Below, piece by piece: positions 1-10,241 of a DNA stretch of 64,000 bases (position 1 is its first letter; every line of letters begins with the position of its first letter). The translations under genes were made by a program, and so were the position numbers. Source of the stretch: Shewanella piezotolerans WP3. GTDB taxonomy: Bacteria > Pseudomonadota > Gammaproteobacteria > Enterobacterales > Shewanellaceae. The notes under the pieces were generated by a model. It saw nothing but the letters and a program-made list of their open reading frames with translations, searched no databases and had not been told where the DNA came from. The DNA lies in contig NC_011566.1 of assembly GCF_000014885.1 (NCBI RefSeq), positions 3,763,501-3,827,500 on the forward strand, written 5' to 3'.

Positions 1-236
1 TTATCTCAAACAAGCCGCTAGCATTTGGTGATAAGGCTGTGCTGGCGCTAGAGGTGGTTAAAACAAGTGCCCGCTCACTTGAGGCTAACGTTGCGCTTTA
101 CCATGAAAATGGTGAATTGAGTGCAATGATGAAAGCGGCGAAAGTCACTATCAGTAAGAACCTTAATAGTGCCTTCTTAACCGAAACAGCCGAGAGTGAC
201 AAAGATAAAACATTGAGCACTGGAGAGCAGTCATAA
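1..236 (+). CDS. pfaA: PfaA, C-terminal end (partial, 5' end outside window)
   Basis: An open frame enters from the window edge (first full codon at base 3) and stops at 234-236. Only about 77 C-terminal residues are visible, with no diagnostic motif. The identification rests on position: it lies directly before pfaB and its TAA overlaps the pfaB ATG by one base (TAATG), the layout of pfa operons. PfaA is the multidomain ketosynthase/acyltransferase/tandem-ACP/ketoreductase subunit of the polyunsaturated fatty acid synthase. The overlap implies translational coupling with pfaB. Confidence 0.8.
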   Translation, partial: ISNKPLAFGDKAVLALEVVKTSARSLEANVALYHENGELSAMMKAAKVTISKNLNSAFLTETAESDKDKTLSTGEQS

Positions 237-2482
237 TGGTCAGTTTGACTGCCAGCGCGATTAGCTCAAGTGATCAGGTTATCAAGAGTGAGATGCCACT
301 GCGCATCGCACTCTTGGTGCTGCCTTCACCGCTAGATTTAAGCGCTAATGTAGAGCAAACATCTGAACTTATTTCAGTGCTGCTCCCTGAATTGCATAGC
401 TCAAAGTTATTGCAATCATCAGAGCTTGTCTCTGTTCAAGTCGACGACTTTGAAGCTAATTTAACCGCTACTATCGATGCGATAGAGCATGGAAAAATAG
501 TGCAAATATCAACAGCGACCAGTTCGCTATTAATGATGCATGCACTTAAAGCGGCACAAAATAGAATTCACCCTCATGCTCAGCTTGCGGCGATGCAGAT
601 AAGCTCATTCACTCAGTCAGAGTCAACAACGCTTGCTGACTCATGCATGAACAAAGCATTAGGCCAAGCTAAGCGTCACGCTGACAGTGTCAGTAAACGT
701 TTTGATTTACCACAGCTTAATAGCACGCAGCAGTTTGATACCGTGTGTAAGCTAATCAATGATCTCGCTTGTCGCACCCATCAAAGAGACGCTAGCTCAA
801 TTAGCGCTAAACAAGCAGCAAATCACTACTGGTTTACCGAGCATCATCAAGCACGAGTGATGGCTATTAATTTAACCAATACAGTAGAAAGTACTACAAG
901 CTGCATCAGCTTCATTGTTTCTCAAGGTACAGGCTTTATCGCAGCAAAGTCGATTATTGATAGCAAACGATTACAGTTTATTGTCAGTGCTAATAGTGAA
1001 GCTGAATTGCTTAATGAACTTGCGAGGCTCAACTCTAAACTCGAAAGTAAGCAGGCTGCAGCACCGAGCTCAATACTGACGCTAATGCGCGACAACCTTC
1101 TCGCTTATGAAAAACAGCATAATGATAAAGTAGCCATCGATAAATATGCTATTACCCTGCAGGCAAACTCAGTTGAAACCATGCAGCAAGAGCTTAAAGC
1201 CATGGCCGACGCTCTGCCTAAGATCATCAGCGAACAAGGTCAATACCGTACCCCAGCTGGGAGCTACTTTACCGCTAACGCTCTAGGCACCGTCGAGCAA
1301 AATGGTTTAGCTTTTGTCTACCCTGGGGTAGGTACAGTCTATGGCGATATGTTTAGTCAATTGCACCGATATTTCCCTTCTCTCTATGCCAAGCTTGAGC
1401 GAGATGGTGATTTAAAGTCGATGCTTCAGGCAGACACTATCTACCATTTGGACTCAAAAGTAGCGCCTGCTATGCCCCTTGGCGACCTAGCTATTGCTGG
1501 TGTAGGCAGCAGCTACTTGCTGACTCAGTTACTGGTTAAAGCATTTAATGTCACCCCACGTTTCGCTCTCGGTTACTCCATGGGCGAAGCATCAATGTGG
1601 GCAAGTCTTGGTGTATGGAGCGACCCACACGCCTTAATTGAAAAGACCAAAACGGATCCACTTTTTACCAGTGCCATTTCAGGCAAGCTAACAGCGGTTC
1701 GTCAAGCTTGGCAGCTTGATAGCACCAGCCCTGATATTGTCTGGAACAGCTTTGTGGTTCGCTCAGATGCAAAAGCCATTGAAGCACTTCTGCCTGAGTT
1801 TCCACGCGCTTACCTTGCCATTGTTCAAGGCGATACCTGTGTGATTGCTGGTTGTGAAATCCAGTGCCGCGAATTATTAGCGCGGATGAAGAAGCGTGGC
1901 ATTGCAGCAAACAGAGTGACCGCTATGCATACTGCCCCCGCAATGGAAGAACATCGCAATGTAGAGCAGTTTTACGATCAACCGCTACTCGAATCACTGC
2001 CCACTGATATCAAGTTTATCAGTGCTGCCTCTGGTGACAGCACGGTATCGAACACAACCACGGGCATTGACAGTCAAATTATTGCGCGCTCCATTGCCGA
2101 TACTTTCTGCAACACTTTAGACTTTACAGCGCTTATCCATAGCGCTCAAAAGCAAGGCGCGACATTATTTGTCGAGCTAGGCGCAGATAGGCAAAACTGC
2201 ACACTTATCGATAAAATTGCCAAACAAGATCGCCAATGCGGCAGCAAGTCTTCAGACTTTCCTTGCTGCACTGTGCCAACAAATGCCAAAGGCGGTGACG
2301 ATATCACCACCCTGCTCAAGGCATTAGGCCAGCTCATTAGTCATCGAGTTCCCCTCACTGTATCGCCACTTATTGATGGATTAAACCGTCAAATAGCGCT
2401 GGAGCAATTAGCCTCTGCAGCTTGCGCGAAACAGATAAAAGGTAAACAGATGTCGAACCTAACATTACAAGGGGAAGTCTAA
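236..2482 (+). CDS. pfaB: PfaB, acyltransferase subunit of PUFA synthase
   Basis: A 748-residue protein. The C-terminal half carries an acyltransferase domain: the stretch FVYPGVGTVYGDMF near residue 360 matches the start of the fold, and GYSMGEASMW holds the nucleophile elbow with Ser448 (GxSxGE). A His-containing segment (AMHTAPAMEEH, near residue 563) would complete the dyad. The N-terminal half resembles a degenerate ketosynthase-like region without a clear active site. PfaB is known to influence the final product (EPA versus DHA) in pfa systems. It sits between pfaA and pfaC with one-base stop/start overlaps at both ends, so the three are almost surely one transcript. Confidence 0.93.
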   Translation: MVSLTASAISSSDQVIKSEMPLRIALLVLPSPLDLSANVEQTSELISVLLPELHSSKLLQSSELVSVQVDDFEANLTATIDAIEHGKIVQISTATSSLLMMHALKAAQNRIHPHAQLAAMQISSFTQSESTTLADSCMNKALGQAKRHADSVSKRFDLPQLNSTQQFDTVCKLINDLACRTHQRDASSISAKQAANHYWFTEHHQARVMAINLTNTVESTTSCISFIVSQGTGFIAAKSIIDSKRLQFIVSANSEAELLNELARLNSKLESKQAAAPSSILTLMRDNLLAYEKQHNDKVAIDKYAITLQANSVETMQQELKAMADALPKIISEQGQYRTPAGSYFTANALGTVEQNGLAFVYPGVGTVYGDMFSQLHRYFPSLYAKLERDGDLKSMLQADTIYHLDSKVAPAMPLGDLAIAGVGSSYLLTQLLVKAFNVTPRFALGYSMGEASMWASLGVWSDPHALIEKTKTDPLFTSAISGKLTAVRQAWQLDSTSPDIVWNSFVVRSDAKAIEALLPEFPRAYLAIVQGDTCVIAGCEIQCRELLARMKKRGIAANRVTAMHTAPAMEEHRNVEQFYDQPLLESLPTDIKFISAASGDSTVSNTTTGIDSQIIARSIADTFCNTLDFTALIHSAQKQGATLFVELGADRQNCTLIDKIAKQDRQCGSKSSDFPCCTVPTNAKGGDDITTLLKALGQLISHRVPLTVSPLIDGLNRQIALEQLASAACAKQIKGKQMSNLTLQGEV

Positions 2483-5400
2483 TGTCTTCTTCAGACAGAA
2501 ATACTAGCTCCAAACAGAGCAAGATAGCTATTGTTGGTTTAGCTACGCTGTACCCAGATGCTAACAGTCCACAGCAATTTTGGCAGAACTTACTCGAGAA
2601 ACGAGATTCTCGTAGCACCTTGACCGATAAGAAGCTCGGTGCCAATAGCGCCGATTACCAGGGTGTACAGGGTGAGTCAGACCGTTTTTATTGCGATAAA
2701 GGCGGTTACATTGAAAACTTCAGCTTTGATCCGTCAGGCTATAAGCTCGCAGCAGATAGCCTTGAGAGTTTAGACAACAGCTTTCTATGGGCACTCGATA
2801 CCAGCCGCAAAGCATTAGATGATGCGGGCATAGCCCTTAACAATGATGACTTGCTTGCACGTACTGGCGTTATTATGGGGGCGCTCTCTTTTCCCACTGA
2901 GCGCTCCAACGACCTATTCTTGCCTATTTATCACAGTGCGGTAGAAAAAGCGTTACAAGATAAGCTTGGCAGCCAAAACTTCAAGTTAAGCGCCACTAAT
3001 GCAGCAAGCCCGCGGGCGACTAATGAGTCCACCCTAAATACTGCTAATGGCGCCATTGCCCATAACACTTCAAAAGTGGTTGCTGACGCTCTTGGGCTTG
3101 GCAGTGCTCAGTTAAGTCTAGATGCTGCTTGTGCAAGCTCTGTTTACTCACTTAAACTTGCTTGTGATTACTTAAGCACAGGCAAAGCCGATGTGATGCT
3201 TGCAGGCGCCGTATCTGGCGCTGACCCATTCTTTATCAACATGGGATTCTCTATATTCCATGCTTACCCAGATCATGGGGTATCAGTGCCCTTTGACGGT
3301 AACAGCAAGGGGTTATTTGCGGGTGAAGGTGCGGGGGTATTAGTACTTAAGCGCCTTGAAGATGCAGAACGCGATAACGACAAAATCTACGCAGTGGTTA
3401 GCGGAGTGGGATTATCAAATGATGGCAAAGGCCAATTTGTATTAAGTCCAAACCCTAAAGGTCAGGTCAAAGCCTTTGAGCGTGCTTATGCTGCTAGTGA
3501 CATAGAGCCTAAAGATATTGAAGTGATTGAGTGTCACGCAACTGGCACGCCACTGGGTGACAAAATTGAACTCACTTCAATGGAAACCTTTTTCGAGGAT
3601 AAGCTGCAAGATAGCAGTGCCCCGCTTATCGGCTCAGCCAAATCAAACTTAGGCCATCTGCTCACCGCGGCTGGCATGCCAGGGATCATGAAGATGATCT
3701 TTGCCATGAAAGAGGGTTTATTGCCACCGAGCATTAATATCAGTGATGCTATCTCGTCACCAAATCAGTTATTTGGTCAAGCGACCATGCCAAACTTAGT
3801 ACAAGGCTGGCCAGATAAACCCTCTAATAATCATTTTGGCGTAAAAACTCGCCACGCAGGCGTTTCTGTATTTGGCTTTGGCGGCTGTAATGCTCATCTA
3901 TTACTTGAGTCTTACTCGCAAAAATCGGCACCGAGCCAAGCCCAAAGTTCAGTGGTCACAGCAGCGACACCTGCACCATTGAAGATAGTTGGCCTCAGTT
4001 CGCATTTTGGACCTTTAAGCACCATTAACCAGCTCGACAATGCCATTGCAAGTAACAGTGATGCATTTATTGAGCTGCCAGAAAAACGTTGGAAAGGCTT
4101 AGAGAAACACCCCGAGTTACTGGCACAGTTTGGTCTTAACGCTGCGCCGAAAGGGGCTTACGTTGATAACTTTGAGCTAGATTTCCTACGCTTCAAACTG
4201 CCTCCAAACGAAGACGACCGCTTGATTTCACAGCAACTGATGCTGATGCGCGTCACCGATGAAGCCATTCGTGATGCCAAGTTACAAGCGGGGCAAAAAG
4301 TGGCCGTGTTAGTTGCGATGGAAACAGAGCTTGAGCTGCATCAGTTCCGCGGTCGAGTTAATCTGCACACCCAACTGCAACAAAGCTTAGCTGCGTTAGG
4401 TGTTAACCTAAGTATTGATGAATACCAAGCACTTGAAGCTATCGCCATGGACAGCGTGCTTGACGCTGCCAAGCTTAATCAATATACCAGCTTTATTGGC
4501 AACATTATGGCGTCTCGCGTGTCGTCACTGTGGGACTTCAATGGCCCAGCCTTTACCATTTCAGCGGCAGAACAATCGGTAAGTCGCTGTATTGATGTTG
4601 CTCAAAACCTTATTGCCGAAGATAATCTTGATGCAGTCGTGATTGCAGCAGTCGATTTATCAGGCAGCTTTGAGCAGGTTATCTTGAAGAACAGCATCGC
4701 CCCGGTAGCCATGACGCCAAAGGGTAATACTGCAGCACAAGCTAGTTGGAACGTTGGCGAAGGTGCTGGCGCAGTCGTGTTAGTCAAAGATGAAAGCACA
4801 TCAGGTCGCGCTTACGGCCAAATTGATGCATTGGCATTTGGCCATGCGCAGCAATTGCCGCAAGTGACCGATAAACTACTGACACAAACCGCAACTAACA
4901 GTACCAGCATCAATGTTGTTGAAACCAATATCGCACCAGGCAGCTTAACCACAAACGTGACACTGAACGACAGCTTTGTGAACGCCGTTGCTACCAGCGC
5001 CGATGATCGAATCGGCCACTGCTTTGCCGCTGCAGGAATGGCAAGTTTACTTCATGGATTATTGAGTGTATCTCGCAACGCGGCAGCAACTAACAAAGCT
5101 CTGATCACCAATGTGAGTGAAAACCAAGCTTCTCAATTATTGATTAGTCAGAGCCAATGCGAGCAGCAAGCATTGGCTGCGCGCCTAGCCAATGAGCTTA
5201 AATCTGACGCAAAACATCAGCTAGTAAAGCAAGTCACCTTGGGGGGTCGTGATATCTATCAACATATCTACGACACACCACTAGCTAGCTTGGCTGCAAT
5301 TAAGAACAAAATGGCAAATGGCGCAGTATCCACCCTGCCCCTGCAACCAAACAAACCTATGGTAGTTAGAGCGCAACAGACAGCTCAGCTTTCAACCTTA

Positions 5401-8352
5401 CCTATGAGTGCTGTAAGTGCCTCCGATATAAACACGGCAGCAGTTGCGACTCAAACGCTCAGCACTCAAACATTAGGCACTTCATCTATGACGACTCAAG
5501 TTAAACCGACACAAGCAAACCCCGTTGTTAGCACTACAATTGATGTTTCAGCAGGCGACTTAGCTGCATTCCAACAAAATCAGCAGCTCGCCCAGCAAGC
5601 ACACCATGCATTTCTTAAGAGCCGCTCTGCAGGTATGCAAGTTGCCGATGCACTGCTAAAACAACAACTTGCTCAAGCAACAGGCCAAGCTGTAGCACCT
5701 CAAACTGTCACAACGACCGCTCCTGCAGCCGTTGCTCAGCCTGCTCCTATTGCAGCAGCTGTGAATGTTATCGCTCCTGATCACGCTAATGTGCCACCTT
5801 ATATCGCGCCAACGCCAGCACTTAAGCCTTGCATCTGGAACTACGCTGATTTAGTTGAATACGCTGAGGGCGACATTGCTAATGTATTTGGCAGCGATTA
5901 CGCGATAATCGATAGCTACTCGCGTCGCGTTCGCCTACCAACCACTGACTACCTGTTGGTCTCTCGTGTCACTAAGCTCGATGCGACTATTAACGAGTTT
6001 AAGCCTTGTTCAATGACCACTGAATACGACATTCCAGTCGATGCACCGTATCTGGTCGATGGTCAGATCCCGTGGGCGGTTGCCGTAGAGTCAGGACAGT
6101 GTGACCTGATGTTGATCAGCTACTTAGGTATCGATTTTGAGAACAAAGGTGAACGAGTTTATCGTCTACTAGATTGTACCCTCACCTTCCTAGGCGACCT
6201 ACCTCGTGGCGGTGATACCCTGCGATACGATATTAAGATCAACAACTATGCCCATAACGGCGAAACCTTGCTATTCTTCTTCTCCTACGAGTGTTTTGTT
6301 GGCGACACCATGATCCTGAAAATGGATGGCGGTTGTGCAGGCTTCTTTACCGATGAAGAGCTGGCGGATGGTAAAGGCGTTATTCGCACCGAAGATGAGA
6401 TTAAAGCCCGTAGCTTAGCGGTAAAGAAAACCTTCAACCCGCTACTCGATTGCCCAAAAACCAGCTTTAGCTACCCAGAAATTCACAAGCTGCTAACTGC
6501 CGATATCGAAGGTTGTTTTGGCGCGAGCCATAAAGGCAATGCTCAACCATCACTTTGCTTCGCATCAGAGAAGTTCTTGATGATTGAGCAGGTGAGTAAA
6601 GTTGAGCGCAATGGTGGTACATGGGGCTTAGGCTTAATTGAAGGCCATAAGCAACTTGAGGCTAACCATTGGTATTTCCCTTGCCACTTCCAAGGCGATC
6701 AGGTGATGGCTGGTTCATTAATGGCCGAAGGTTGTGGTCAGTTACTGCAATTCTATATGCTGCACCTTGGTATGCACACCCAAACTAAAAATGGTCGTTT
6801 CCAGCCACTAGAAAATGCCTCACAGCAAGTTCGTTGTCGTGGTCAAGTATTGCCGCAATCTGGTGTTTTGACTTACCGCATGGAAGTGACCGAAATTGGC
6901 TTTAACCCACAGCCTTATGCCAAAGCGAATATTGATATCTTGCTTAACGGCAAAGCCGTAGTGGATTTCCAAAATTTAGGCGTAATGATCAAAGAGGAAG
7001 ATGAGTGTACTCGCTACCCTCTTCTGACCTCAAGCACTACTAACGAACCATCAACAGCTACTTGCAATGCGCATAAAGAATACCAAGCCGCATCGGTTAA
7101 CGCTCCATTGATGGCGCAAATCCCCGATCTGACTAAAGCGCCTAACAAAGGTGTGATCCCAATTTCACATGTTGAAGCGCCAATCACACCGGGTTACCCA
7201 AACCGCGTACCTGATACAGTGCCATTTACGCCGTATCACATGTTTGAATTCGCTACTGGTAACATTGAAAACTGCTTCGGCCCTGAGTTCTCCATCTACC
7301 GCGGCATGATCCCACCACGTACTCCATGTGGCGATCTGCAAGTGACGACTCGCGTCATCGAAGTTAACGGTAAGCGTGGCGATTTTAAAAAGCCATCGTC
7401 ATGTATTGCTGAATATGAAGTGCCAACAGATGCTTGGTATTTTGATAAGAACAGCCATCAAGCGGTAATGCCTTACTCGATTTTGATGGAAATTTCACTA
7501 CAGCCTAATGGCTTTATCTCTGGCTATATGGGCACGACCCTTGGCTTCCCAGGGCTTGAGCTGTTTTTCCGTAATTTAGATGGAAGCGGTGAACTATTAC
7601 GTGAAGTCGATTTGCGCGGCAAAACTATTCGCAACGACTCACGATTGTTATCAACAGTGATGGCTGGCACTAACATCATTCAGAGCTTTAGCTTCGAACT
7701 AAGCACCGATGGTGAGCCTTTCTACCGCGGCAGCGCAGTGTTTGGTTACTTTAAAGGTGAGGCACTTAAAGACCAACTAGGTCTTGATAACGGTAGAGTG
7801 ACTCAGCCTTGGCATGTCGCTAACGATGTCGCACCGACAACCACTGTTAACCTTCTGGATAAGAGCTGTCGTCATTTCAATGCCCCAGCGAGTCAGCCAC
7901 ACTACCGCCTAGCGGGTGGTCAACTTAACTTTATCGACAGCGTTGAAATTGTTGATAATGGCGGCACAGAAGGTTTAGGTTACCTATATGCCGAGCGCAC
8001 TATTGACCCTAGTGATTGGTTCTTCCAGTTCCATTTCCATCAAGATCCGGTAATGCCGGGCTCCTTAGGTGTTGAAGCGATTATCGAAACCATGCAGACT
8101 TACGCCATCAGTAAAGACTTGGGCGCAGGATTTAAAAATCCGAAGTTTGGTCAGATTTTATCGAATATCAAGTGGAAGTATCGTGGTCAAATCAACCCAT
8201 TGAACAAGCAGATGTCGATGGATGTCAGTATCACCTCAGTTAAAGATGAAAATGGCAAGAAAGTGATCACTGGTAATGCAAGCCTAAGTAAAGATGGTCT
8301 GCGCATATACGAAGTGTTTGATATTGCAATATCTATCGAAGAATCTGTTTAA
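2482..8352 (+). CDS. pfaC: PfaC, ketosynthase / chain-length factor / double dehydratase subunit
   Basis: A 1956-residue multidomain protein. Residues about 12-480 form a ketosynthase with the nucleophile in DAACASS (Cys217) and the HATGTPLGD and SNLGHLLTAAG histidine motifs. Residues about 490-930 are a second ketosynthase-like domain in which the Cys position reads SAAEQSVS (Glu697), as expected of a chain-length factor. A Pro/Thr/Gln-rich linker spans about 950-1130. Two FabA-like hot-dog dehydratases follow, with HFQGDQVMAGSL (near 1400) and HFHQDPVMPGSLG (near 1850). The first dehydratase motif deviates from FabA (DQVMAG instead of DPVMPG). The protein works with PfaA, PfaB and PfaD in iterative synthesis of long-chain polyunsaturated fatty acids. 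Confidence 0.95.
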   Translation: MSSSDRNTSSKQSKIAIVGLATLYPDANSPQQFWQNLLEKRDSRSTLTDKKLGANSADYQGVQGESDRFYCDKGGYIENFSFDPSGYKLAADSLESLDNSFLWALDTSRKALDDAGIALNNDDLLARTGVIMGALSFPTERSNDLFLPIYHSAVEKALQDKLGSQNFKLSATNAASPRATNESTLNTANGAIAHNTSKVVADALGLGSAQLSLDAACASSVYSLKLACDYLSTGKADVMLAGAVSGADPFFINMGFSIFHAYPDHGVSVPFDGNSKGLFAGEGAGVLVLKRLEDAERDNDKIYAVVSGVGLSNDGKGQFVLSPNPKGQVKAFERAYAASDIEPKDIEVIECHATGTPLGDKIELTSMETFFEDKLQDSSAPLIGSAKSNLGHLLTAAGMPGIMKMIFAMKEGLLPPSINISDAISSPNQLFGQATMPNLVQGWPDKPSNNHFGVKTRHAGVSVFGFGGCNAHLLLESYSQKSAPSQAQSSVVTAATPAPLKIVGLSSHFGPLSTINQLDNAIASNSDAFIELPEKRWKGLEKHPELLAQFGLNAAPKGAYVDNFELDFLRFKLPPNEDDRLISQQLMLMRVTDEAIRDAKLQAGQKVAVLVAMETELELHQFRGRVNLHTQLQQSLAALGVNLSIDEYQALEAIAMDSVLDAAKLNQYTSFIGNIMASRVSSLWDFNGPAFTISAAEQSVSRCIDVAQNLIAEDNLDAVVIAAVDLSGSFEQVILKNSIAPVAMTPKGNTAAQASWNVGEGAGAVVLVKDESTSGRAYGQIDALAFGHAQQLPQVTDKLLTQTATNSTSINVVETNIAPGSLTTNVTLNDSFVNAVATSADDRIGHCFAAAGMASLLHGLLSVSRNAAATNKALITNVSENQASQLLISQSQCEQQALAARLANELKSDAKHQLVKQVTLGGRDIYQHIYDTPLASLAAIKNKMANGAVSTLPLQPNKPMVVRAQQTAQLSTLPMSAVSASDINTAAVATQTLSTQTLGTSSMTTQVKPTQANPVVSTTIDVSAGDLAAFQQNQQLAQQAHHAFLKSRSAGMQVADALLKQQLAQATGQAVAPQTVTTTAPAAVAQPAPIAAAVNVIAPDHANVPPYIAPTPALKPCIWNYADLVEYAEGDIANVFGSDYAIIDSYSRRVRLPTTDYLLVSRVTKLDATINEFKPCSMTTEYDIPVDAPYLVDGQIPWAVAVESGQCDLMLISYLGIDFENKGERVYRLLDCTLTFLGDLPRGGDTLRYDIKINNYAHNGETLLFFFSYECFVGDTMILKMDGGCAGFFTDEELADGKGVIRTEDEIKARSLAVKKTFNPLLDCPKTSFSYPEIHKLLTADIEGCFGASHKGNAQPSLCFASEKFLMIEQVSKVERNGGTWGLGLIEGHKQLEANHWYFPCHFQGDQVMAGSLMAEGCGQLLQFYMLHLGMHTQTKNGRFQPLENASQQVRCRGQVLPQSGVLTYRMEVTEIGFNPQPYAKANIDILLNGKAVVDFQNLGVMIKEEDECTRYPLLTSSTTNEPSTATCNAHKEYQAASVNAPLMAQIPDLTKAPNKGVIPISHVEAPITPGYPNRVPDTVPFTPYHMFEFATGNIENCFGPEFSIYRGMIPPRTPCGDLQVTTRVIEVNGKRGDFKKPSSCIAEYEVPTDAWYFDKNSHQAVMPYSILMEISLQPNGFISGYMGTTLGFPGLELFFRNLDGSGELLREVDLRGKTIRNDSRLLSTVMAGTNIIQSFSFELSTDGEPFYRGSAVFGYFKGEALKDQLGLDNGRVTQPWHVANDVAPTTTVNLLDKSCRHFNAPASQPHYRLAGGQLNFIDSVEIVDNGGTEGLGYLYAERTIDPSDWFFQFHFHQDPVMPGSLGVEAIIETMQTYAISKDLGAGFKNPKFGQILSNIKWKYRGQINPLNKQMSMDVSITSVKDENGKKVITGNASLSKDGLRIYEVFDIAISIEESV

Positions 8353-8544
8353 TGGTTGATTAGCTGGCTATTATCGCCACGCTTCATCGTTGAAGGTGCT
8401 CACCTATTAACATAGGCTGCGCGCCTTCACCTTGAATCGCGACGAACTAGCTGCCTCTAAACCATTAAAGACGTCAATGAATTAGATTAAAAGAATAGCT
8501 AAGAGCCGCTGGCTCAAAACAAATGATTAAGGGTCTTAAATATA
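8353..8544 (+). other. pfaC-pfaD spacer, no gene
   Basis: This 192-base gap breaks the tight coupling seen from pfaA to pfaC. It has no open frame of note and no clear U-tract terminator. Short complementary stretches (GAAGGTG near 8391 and CACCTTG near 8427) could fold into an imperfect stem. An internal promoter or processing signal for pfaD is possible but not shown. Confidence 0.4.
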
Positions 8545-10173
8545 ATGAATCCTACAACAACTAATGAAATGCTATCTCCGTGGCCTTGGCTGGTCACCGA
8601 CACCAACATCAGCTTTGATGTTACCGTGATGGAGCAGCAGCTAAGAGACTTCAGCCGTGGCTGCTATGTGGTAAACCATAACGAAAAAGGCGTTGGCATT
8701 GCGCAAACTGCAGAGCTTGTCGCTGACCAAGCCGCTAACAGCAATAGTCTACCTGTTGCAGCTTTCACACCCGCGCTAGGTACCGAAAGTCTAGGCGATA
8801 GTAATTTCCGCCGCGTTCACGGGGTAAAATACGCTTACTACGCAGGCGCTATGGCAAATGGTATCTCTTCTGAAGAGTTAGTGATTGCGCTCGGCCAGGC
8901 TGGTATTTTATGCTCATTTGGCGCAGCAGGACTTATCCCAAGCCGCGTAGAAAAGGCAATTAACCGTATTCAAGCCGCGCTACCAAACGGGCCGTACATG
9001 TTTAACCTTATCCATAGCCCAAGTGAGCCAGCGTTAGAGCGTGGCAGTGTCGAGCTATTTCTGAAGCATAAGGTTCGCACCGTAGAAGCATCAGCATTTT
9101 TAGGCTTAACGCCGCAAATTGTTTATTACCGAGCGGCAGGTTTGAGCCGTGATGCTCAAGGTAATATCGTTGTCGCTAACAAGGTTATTGCTAAAGTGAG
9201 CCGCACCGAAGTCGCTGAAAAATTCATGATGCCAGCTCCTGCAAAGATGCTGCAAAAGCTTGTAGATGAAGGCTCTATCACGCCAGAACAAATGGAACTG
9301 GCGCAGCTAGTTCCTATGGCGGACGATATCACTGCCGAAGCAGATTCAGGTGGGCATACCGACAATCGTCCGTTAGTGACACTTTTGCCAACCATCTTGG
9401 CATTAAAAGAAGAGATCCAAACTAAATATCAATACCCAACACCTATTCGTGTTGGTTGTGGTGGTGGTGTAGGAACACCTGATGCGGCGCTAGCAACCTT
9501 TAATATGGGCGCAGCTTATATTGTGACCGGTTCTGTCAACCAAGCTTGTGTTGAAGCGGGTGCGAGTGAACACACTCGTAAACTACTATCAACCACTGAG
9601 ATGGCCGATGTGACCATGGCTCCAGCTGCAGATATGTTCGAAATGGGCGTGAAGCTGCAAGTGGTTAAGCGCGGAACCTTGTTTCCAATGCGCGCCAACA
9701 AACTGTACGAGCTCTACACTCGTTATGACTCAATAGAAGCGATTCCAGCTGATGAACGTGAAAAACTTGAGAAACAAGTCTTCCGTTCGACCCTTGATGA
9801 TATTTGGGCAGGAACCGTGGCGCACTTTAATGAGCGCGATCCTAAGCAAATTGAACGTGCAACAGATAACCCTAAGCGGAAAATGGCACTGATTTTTCGC
9901 TGGTATCTAGGGCTTTCTAGCCGCTGGTCAAACTCTGGGGAAACAGGTCGTGAAATGGATTACCAAATTTGGGCTGGTCCTGCTTTAGGCGCCTTTAACC
10001 AGTGGGCGAAAGGTAGCTATTTAGATAATTATCAAGAGCGTAACGCCGTCGATGTGGCTAAGCATCTGATGTATGGGGCTGCGTACCTTAACCGCGTTAA
10101 TAGTTTAACCTCACAAGGTGTGAAGTTACCCACTCAGCTACTTCGTTGGAAGCCAACGCAACGTATGGCTTAA
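8545..10173 (+). CDS. pfaD: PfaD, enoyl reductase subunit of PUFA synthase
   Basis: A 542-residue protein of the FMN-dependent 2-nitropropane-dioxygenase-like enoyl reductase type. The glycine-rich stretch VGCGGGVGTPDAALATFNMGA near residue 310 and TGSVNQACVEAG near 330 fit the TIM-barrel flavin phosphate site of this family. N-terminal WPWLVTDTNISFD is typical of PfaD. It reduces enoyl intermediates during PUFA assembly. The start is preceded by AAGGG about 12 bases upstream. A strong stem-loop follows the stop, closing the cluster. Confidence 0.94.
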   Translation: MNPTTTNEMLSPWPWLVTDTNISFDVTVMEQQLRDFSRGCYVVNHNEKGVGIAQTAELVADQAANSNSLPVAAFTPALGTESLGDSNFRRVHGVKYAYYAGAMANGISSEELVIALGQAGILCSFGAAGLIPSRVEKAINRIQAALPNGPYMFNLIHSPSEPALERGSVELFLKHKVRTVEASAFLGLTPQIVYYRAAGLSRDAQGNIVVANKVIAKVSRTEVAEKFMMPAPAKMLQKLVDEGSITPEQMELAQLVPMADDITAEADSGGHTDNRPLVTLLPTILALKEEIQTKYQYPTPIRVGCGGGVGTPDAALATFNMGAAYIVTGSVNQACVEAGASEHTRKLLSTTEMADVTMAPAADMFEMGVKLQVVKRGTLFPMRANKLYELYTRYDSIEAIPADEREKLEKQVFRSTLDDIWAGTVAHFNERDPKQIERATDNPKRKMALIFRWYLGLSSRWSNSGETGREMDYQIWAGPALGAFNQWAKGSYLDNYQERNAVDVAKHLMYGAAYLNRVNSLTSQGVKLPTQLLRWKPTQRMA

Positions 10174-10200
10174 ATGCCATAGCGCCTAGGCATGAATATA

Positions 10201-10231
10201 AAAACCATCGAGTGAATTCGATGGTTTTTTT
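10201..10231. terminator. Bidirectional terminator between pfaD and the acetyltransferase gene
   Basis: Stem CCATCGA / TCGATGG with a 6-base loop, flanked by AAAA on the left and seven T on the right. It lies between two converging genes and can serve both strands. Confidence 0.85.
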
Positions 10232-10241
10232 ATGACTACTA

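Noticed and set aside
8353..8544. Possible terminator or regulatory RNA between pfaC and pfaD
   Set aside because: Pairing is imperfect and no U-tract follows; not strong enough to annotate as such.
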